24,619 nucleotides of DNA from JAFGMR01 sp964632755 (GTDB taxonomy: Archaea > Halobacteriota > Methanosarcinia > Methanotrichales > Methanotrichaceae). A program made the position numbers and the translations under genes. The stretch lies in NCBI GenBank assembly GCA_964632755.1, contig CAZWDT010000045.1, positions 1 to 24,619 of the forward strand, written 5' to 3'. Within the stretch, counting starts at the first letter, position 1. Every line of letters starts with the position of its first letter. The notes under the pieces are model-generated. The model did not search any database. It was given only the letters and a program-made list of their open reading frames with translations, and had not been told where the DNA came from. Shown one piece after another: positions 22,006 through 24,619 of this stretch.

Positions 22006-22037
22006 TCGAGGATGCAAGTTGATCGAAGTCGCAAAAG

Positions 22038-22045
22038 TGTTATCT
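22038..22045 (+). promoter_or_regulatory. Possible TATA box for gpmI
   Basis: TGTTATCT follows a BRE-like GCAAAAG and is about 27 bases before the ATG at 22069. It supports 22069 as a leaderless start over the in-frame ATG at 22012. Confidence 0.4.
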
Positions 22046-22068
22046 TCTATACTGGGCGAACACCTCTC

Positions 22069-23571
22069 ATGAAGCCTGTGGTGCTGATCATCATGGACGG
22101 CTACGGCCTTGGCGAAGATGTGGAGGGAAATGCCGTTGCTGCGGCGAAGAAGCCTAATTTGGACCGGCTCGGCAGCCACTATCCCAGCACATCGTTGGGA
22201 TCTGCGGGAAGAGATGTCGGCCTTCCCCCAGGCCAGATGGGGAACTCCGAGGTCGGCCATCTGAACCTGGGCGCGGGAAGGATCGTCTACCAGGACTACA
22301 CGAGGATCAGCCTGGCTATCGAGGAGAACAGGCTCAAGGATAACTCCGTGCTGCGGGAGGCCATGGAGAGGAGAGAAACCCTCCATCTGCTGGGCCTCCT
22401 CTCGGACGGCGGCGTGCACAGCCATAACACCCATCTATATGCCCTTCTGGAGATGGCAAGGAATCTTGGGCATGAGGTGGTATTCGTCCATGCTATTCTC
22501 GACGGCCGCGACGTCCCGCCAAAGAGCGCTCTGGTGTACTTCCGGGAGCTGGAGGAGAGGTTTGGATCCAACGCCTGCGTTACCACGGTATCAGGCCGCT
22601 ACTATGCGATGGACAGGGACCGACGGTTCGAGAGGATCGAGAAGGCCTACGATGCATTGACGAAAGGAAAGGGCTTTTCCGCATCGAGCGCAGAGGAGGC
22701 GGTCCAGATGGGCTACGATCGCGGCGAGACGGACGAGTTCATCCAGCCAACGGTTGTTGAGACGCAAGGGCTGATCCGAAAAGGCCACAGCGTGATCTTC
22801 TTTAACTTCCGACCGGACCGGGCAAGGCAGATCACCGCAGCCTTCGTAGAGGAGGATTTCAAGGGCTTCCCAAGGGTCATAGAGCCAGTTCACTTCGTAT
22901 GCATGACGGAGTACGACGAGTCGCTGAAGGTCCCTGTGGCCTTCCCCCCCCAATATCTGAAAGAGACCTTGGGAGAGGTTGTGAGCAAGGCGGGACTTCG
23001 ACAGCAACGCATTGCAGAGACGGAGAAATACGCTCACGTGACCTACTTCTTCAATGGGGGCAATGAGGCGCCAAACCCAGGGGAGGATAGGGTATTGATA
23101 CCATCCCCGAAAGTTGCAACCTACGACCTCCAGCCGGAGATGAGCGCATACTCCTTGACCGATGTCGCGCTCGATAGGATTGCATCCAAGCGCTATGATC
23201 TCATAGTCATGAACTATGCAAATCCGGATATGGTGGGCCATACTGGGTTCTTTCCCGCCGCCGTAAAGGCGGTTGAGACCGTGGACCATTGCGTCGGAAG
23301 CGTTGTGGAGGCCGTGCTCGACGCAGGGGGAGTTGCCCTGATCACGGCAGACCACGGAAACGCCGAGAAGATGATCGATCGCGTAACCGGACAGCCCCAT
23401 ACCGCCCACACCATCAATCGCGTGCCCTTCATCGTGGTCGGCTGGAGGAAAGGGGTGGCGCTGAGAGGCGGCGGAATCCTAGCCGATGTTGCTCCCACCA
23501 TTCTGCATATCCTCTCCATCGAGAGGCCGGAAGCCATGACCGGCCGGTCCTTAATATTGGAGGGGAGCTGA
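22069..23571 (+). CDS. gpmI: 2,3-bisphosphoglycerate-independent phosphoglycerate mutase
   Basis: GpmI interconverts 3- and 2-phosphoglycerate in glycolysis and gluconeogenesis, using two manganese ions and a phosphoserine intermediate. The protein is of the alkaline-phosphatase superfamily: MDGYG at the N-terminus (metal ligand D10), the nucleophile S60 in GQMGNSEVGHLN, the HAILDGRDVPPKSA and GRYYAMDRDRRFER segments of the phosphotransferase insert, NYANPDMVGHTG, and ADHGNAEKM near the C-terminus with metal-binding Asp/His. From the ATG at 22069 it is 500 residues, close to the usual ~510. The frame is open from 22012, but those extra 19 residues overlap the probable promoter and precede the conserved KPVVLIIMDG start, so 22069 is preferred. 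This is the bacterial-type long enzyme rather than the archaeal ApgM type. Confidence 0.94.
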   Translation: MKPVVLIIMDGYGLGEDVEGNAVAAAKKPNLDRLGSHYPSTSLGSAGRDVGLPPGQMGNSEVGHLNLGAGRIVYQDYTRISLAIEENRLKDNSVLREAMERRETLHLLGLLSDGGVHSHNTHLYALLEMARNLGHEVVFVHAILDGRDVPPKSALVYFRELEERFGSNACVTTVSGRYYAMDRDRRFERIEKAYDALTKGKGFSASSAEEAVQMGYDRGETDEFIQPTVVETQGLIRKGHSVIFFNFRPDRARQITAAFVEEDFKGFPRVIEPVHFVCMTEYDESLKVPVAFPPQYLKETLGEVVSKAGLRQQRIAETEKYAHVTYFFNGGNEAPNPGEDRVLIPSPKVATYDLQPEMSAYSLTDVALDRIASKRYDLIVMNYANPDMVGHTGFFPAAVKAVETVDHCVGSVVEAVLDAGGVALITADHGNAEKMIDRVTGQPHTAHTINRVPFIVVGWRKGVALRGGGILADVAPTILHILSIERPEAMTGRSLILEGS

Positions 23572-23622
23572 ACCGTTGTGCACTGGATATGGAAGCTGCA
23601 TGCAATGGATGGCGATTGATCC

Positions 23623-24213
23623 ATGATGAGGTATATCGAGCTCTATAAGCGCTATCTATTGGTCAGTCGGGCCTATGAGATCGCCAGACGTCTCTTCGTC
23701 ATGAACGCCTTCGATGGCACGTTGACCATCATGGGCGTTGTGATCGGGGCGCATCTCTCAGGGCTCGACGACCCCTGGGTGGTCATCACCGCGGGCGTAG
23801 GAGGGGCAGTGGCCATGGGAATCTCCGGCATCAGCGGTGCATATATGGCCGAGCGGGCGGAGAGGATGAGGGACTTAAAGAAGCTGGAGATGGCGATGCT
23901 CACCGATCTTGGAGACACTCACTTCGCAAAGGCCTCACGATTCGCAACCCTGGTCGTGGCGCTCGTGGACGGGGTAAGCCCGACGATCTGCGCAGCTATC
24001 CTCATCATCCCATATCTTCTCGTGCCCCAAATCAGCATCGATGCGGCCTTCTATACATCGCTTGGAAGCGGCCTCCTCATTCTCTTCGTGCTGGGCATAT
24101 TCTTGGGAAGGATAAGCGAAGAGGATACTCTCAAGATGGGGATTCGGATGATCTTCGTAGGACTGATAACCATCGTGATAGTGAGCATGATGCTCTCGCC
24201 CGGAGCGATCTGA
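23623..24213 (+). CDS. VIT1/CCC1-family membrane protein
   Basis: A 196-residue membrane protein of the VIT1/CCC1 iron/manganese transporter superfamily. Family features are NAFDGTLTIMGVVIGAHLSG in the first helix region (the usual DG-x-T-x-x-G-V-x-x-G), AVAMGISGISGAYMAERAE, an amphipathic charged linker (ERMRDLKKLEMAML), and three C-terminal helices (FATLVVALVDGVSPTICAAILIIP, FYTSLGSGLLILFVLGIFLG, MIFVGLITIVIVSMML). The charged metal-binding linker is shorter than in plant VIT1, so iron transport is not certain. Two adjacent ATGs (23623, 23626) are possible starts. It lies 51 bases after gpmI on the same strand and may be read through from it. Confidence 0.8.
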   Translation: MMRYIELYKRYLLVSRAYEIARRLFVMNAFDGTLTIMGVVIGAHLSGLDDPWVVITAGVGGAVAMGISGISGAYMAERAERMRDLKKLEMAMLTDLGDTHFAKASRFATLVVALVDGVSPTICAAILIIPYLLVPQISIDAAFYTSLGSGLLILFVLGIFLGRISEEDTLKMGIRMIFVGLITIVIVSMMLSPGAI

Positions 24214-24247
24214 TTGGGCCGGCATCCGGAAGTTCCTCGATCTCCTC

Positions 24248-24358
24248 TCAACAAAGATATTCGCCAGGAAGCAAGGATCGCCGCTTATCGCCCCGCCCAA
24301 GCTCCTCTATCAGGATGATGTTGATGTCAATGACGACGCCATAAGCAACGATCGTCAA
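24248..24358 (-). CDS. Possible short ORF, unknown
   Basis: A 36-codon frame starting with TTG that overlaps the stop of the ProC-like remnant (TTGA) and reads TIVAYGVVIDINIILIEELG followed by a basic segment. Composition is protein-like, but I recognise no family and the length is marginal. It may be the residue of a gene that once followed the reductase. Confidence 0.22.
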   Translation of the reverse strand: MTIVAYGVVIDINIILIEELGRGDKRRSLLPGEYLC

Positions 24359-24591
24359 GATGCCTGGTCCCTGATCCTGTCTTTCACCAGGCTATGTTTC
24401 GCAAGCGTGACCTCCAGCAGGTCATCATACATGGACGGCGCAGCTTTCCTGATCACCTTCACGCCTTCCTCGGTAATGCCGCCCGCCGTTGCAACCCTTG
24501 AGACGACCTCCTCGAAGCCCTTGACCGTCTTCAACAGCTCGGCAGTCCCCGCAAGGGTTTTTCCATGGTAGCGTATTGATTCTGCTGTAAA
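24355..24591 (-). pseudogene. ProC-like (pyrroline-5-carboxylate reductase family) C-terminal remnant
   Basis: On the minus strand 78 codons from 24591 to the stop at 24355 encode a C-terminal dimerisation domain of the pyrroline-5-carboxylate reductase type: LAGTAELLKTVKGFEEVVSR, then VATAGGITEEGVKVIRKA (matching the family's R-V-x-SPGGTT-x-x-x-V segment), then a terminal helix. Directly upstream the frame meets TAA (24594-24592), then TAG and TGA, before the window edge, and no other frame there resembles the expected preceding helix. No ordinary ATG opens the piece. It is therefore probably the 3' fragment of a broken gene, although the NAD(P)-binding half might exist beyond the window edge with a frameshift. 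Confidence 0.6.
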
Positions 24592-24619
24592 TTAGCGGAA
24601 GTCCATCTAACCGACTCAT

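Noticed and set aside
21361..22434. 357-codon minus-strand frame opposite pcm and gpmI
   Set aside because: It spans two genes with conserved enzyme motifs on the other strand and is rich in His/Leu shadow composition.
22591..23409. 272-codon minus-strand frame opposite gpmI
   Set aside because: It lies wholly inside gpmI, whose active-site motifs are intact; no family is recognisable in the reverse frame.

Overview
The window reads as chromosome from a GC-rich methanogenic archaeon, most likely an acetoclastic methanogen of the Methanothrix/Methanosaeta type. That assignment is inferred from gene content and not from any search. The archaeal signs are an archaeosortase A, archaetidylserine synthase and decarboxylase genes, an archaeal-type dihydroneopterin aldolase (methanopterin pathway), a haloarchaeal/methanogen zinc-finger family protein, DUF3795, and BRE/TATA promoters about 25 bases ahead of starts that often lack a Shine-Dalgarno site.

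Layout. Positions 1-1166 hold the C-terminal part of a long WD40 protein made of nine nearly identical 126-bp repeats; its N-terminus lies outside the window. Positions 1300-4053 hold two abutting, paralogous secreted transglutaminase-like proteins, the second with an apparent YEATS-like C-terminal domain. A small secreted Tyr/Pro-rich protein (4188-4904) and a DUF3795 cysteine-rich protein (4907-5236, minus) converge. Positions 5237-5907 have no convincing gene. Next come thiL (plus) and a minus-strand pair, a four-helix membrane protein and moaA; thiL and moaA overlap at their 3' ends. A sodium:solute symporter (8439-9779) converges on a minus-strand operon, artA - archaetidylserine decarboxylase - archaetidylserine synthase - mptD (12112 down to 9752), whose members overlap by a few bases.

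Divergent from artA is a secreted subtilisin-like protease split by a frameshift (12186-15531). It converges on an unrecognised membrane protein (15593-16288, minus). A 610-bp AT-rich, palindrome-rich noncoding stretch precedes a 1271-residue secreted protein combining a seven-bladed lectin-like propeller with a NosD-type beta-helix (16899-20714). The right end is housekeeping: an HVO_0476-family zinc-finger protein, pcm (isoaspartyl methyltransferase), gpmI (phosphoglycerate mutase) and a VIT1/CCC1-family membrane protein. The last ~360 bases carry a minus-strand remnant of a ProC-like reductase.

How the parts fit: much of the window concerns the cell surface. It encodes several exported proteins, and the artA cluster joins the sorting enzyme with the two enzymes that make archaetidylethanolamine, the lipid implicated in anchoring archaeosortase substrates in haloarchaea. 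None of the exported proteins here shows a PGF-CTERM-like tail, so any substrates lie elsewhere. The main items for a second look are the hypervariable WD40 array, the secreted transglutaminase/YEATS-like fusion, the lipid-anchoring operon with an mptD lacking an ordinary start codon, and the protease frameshift.
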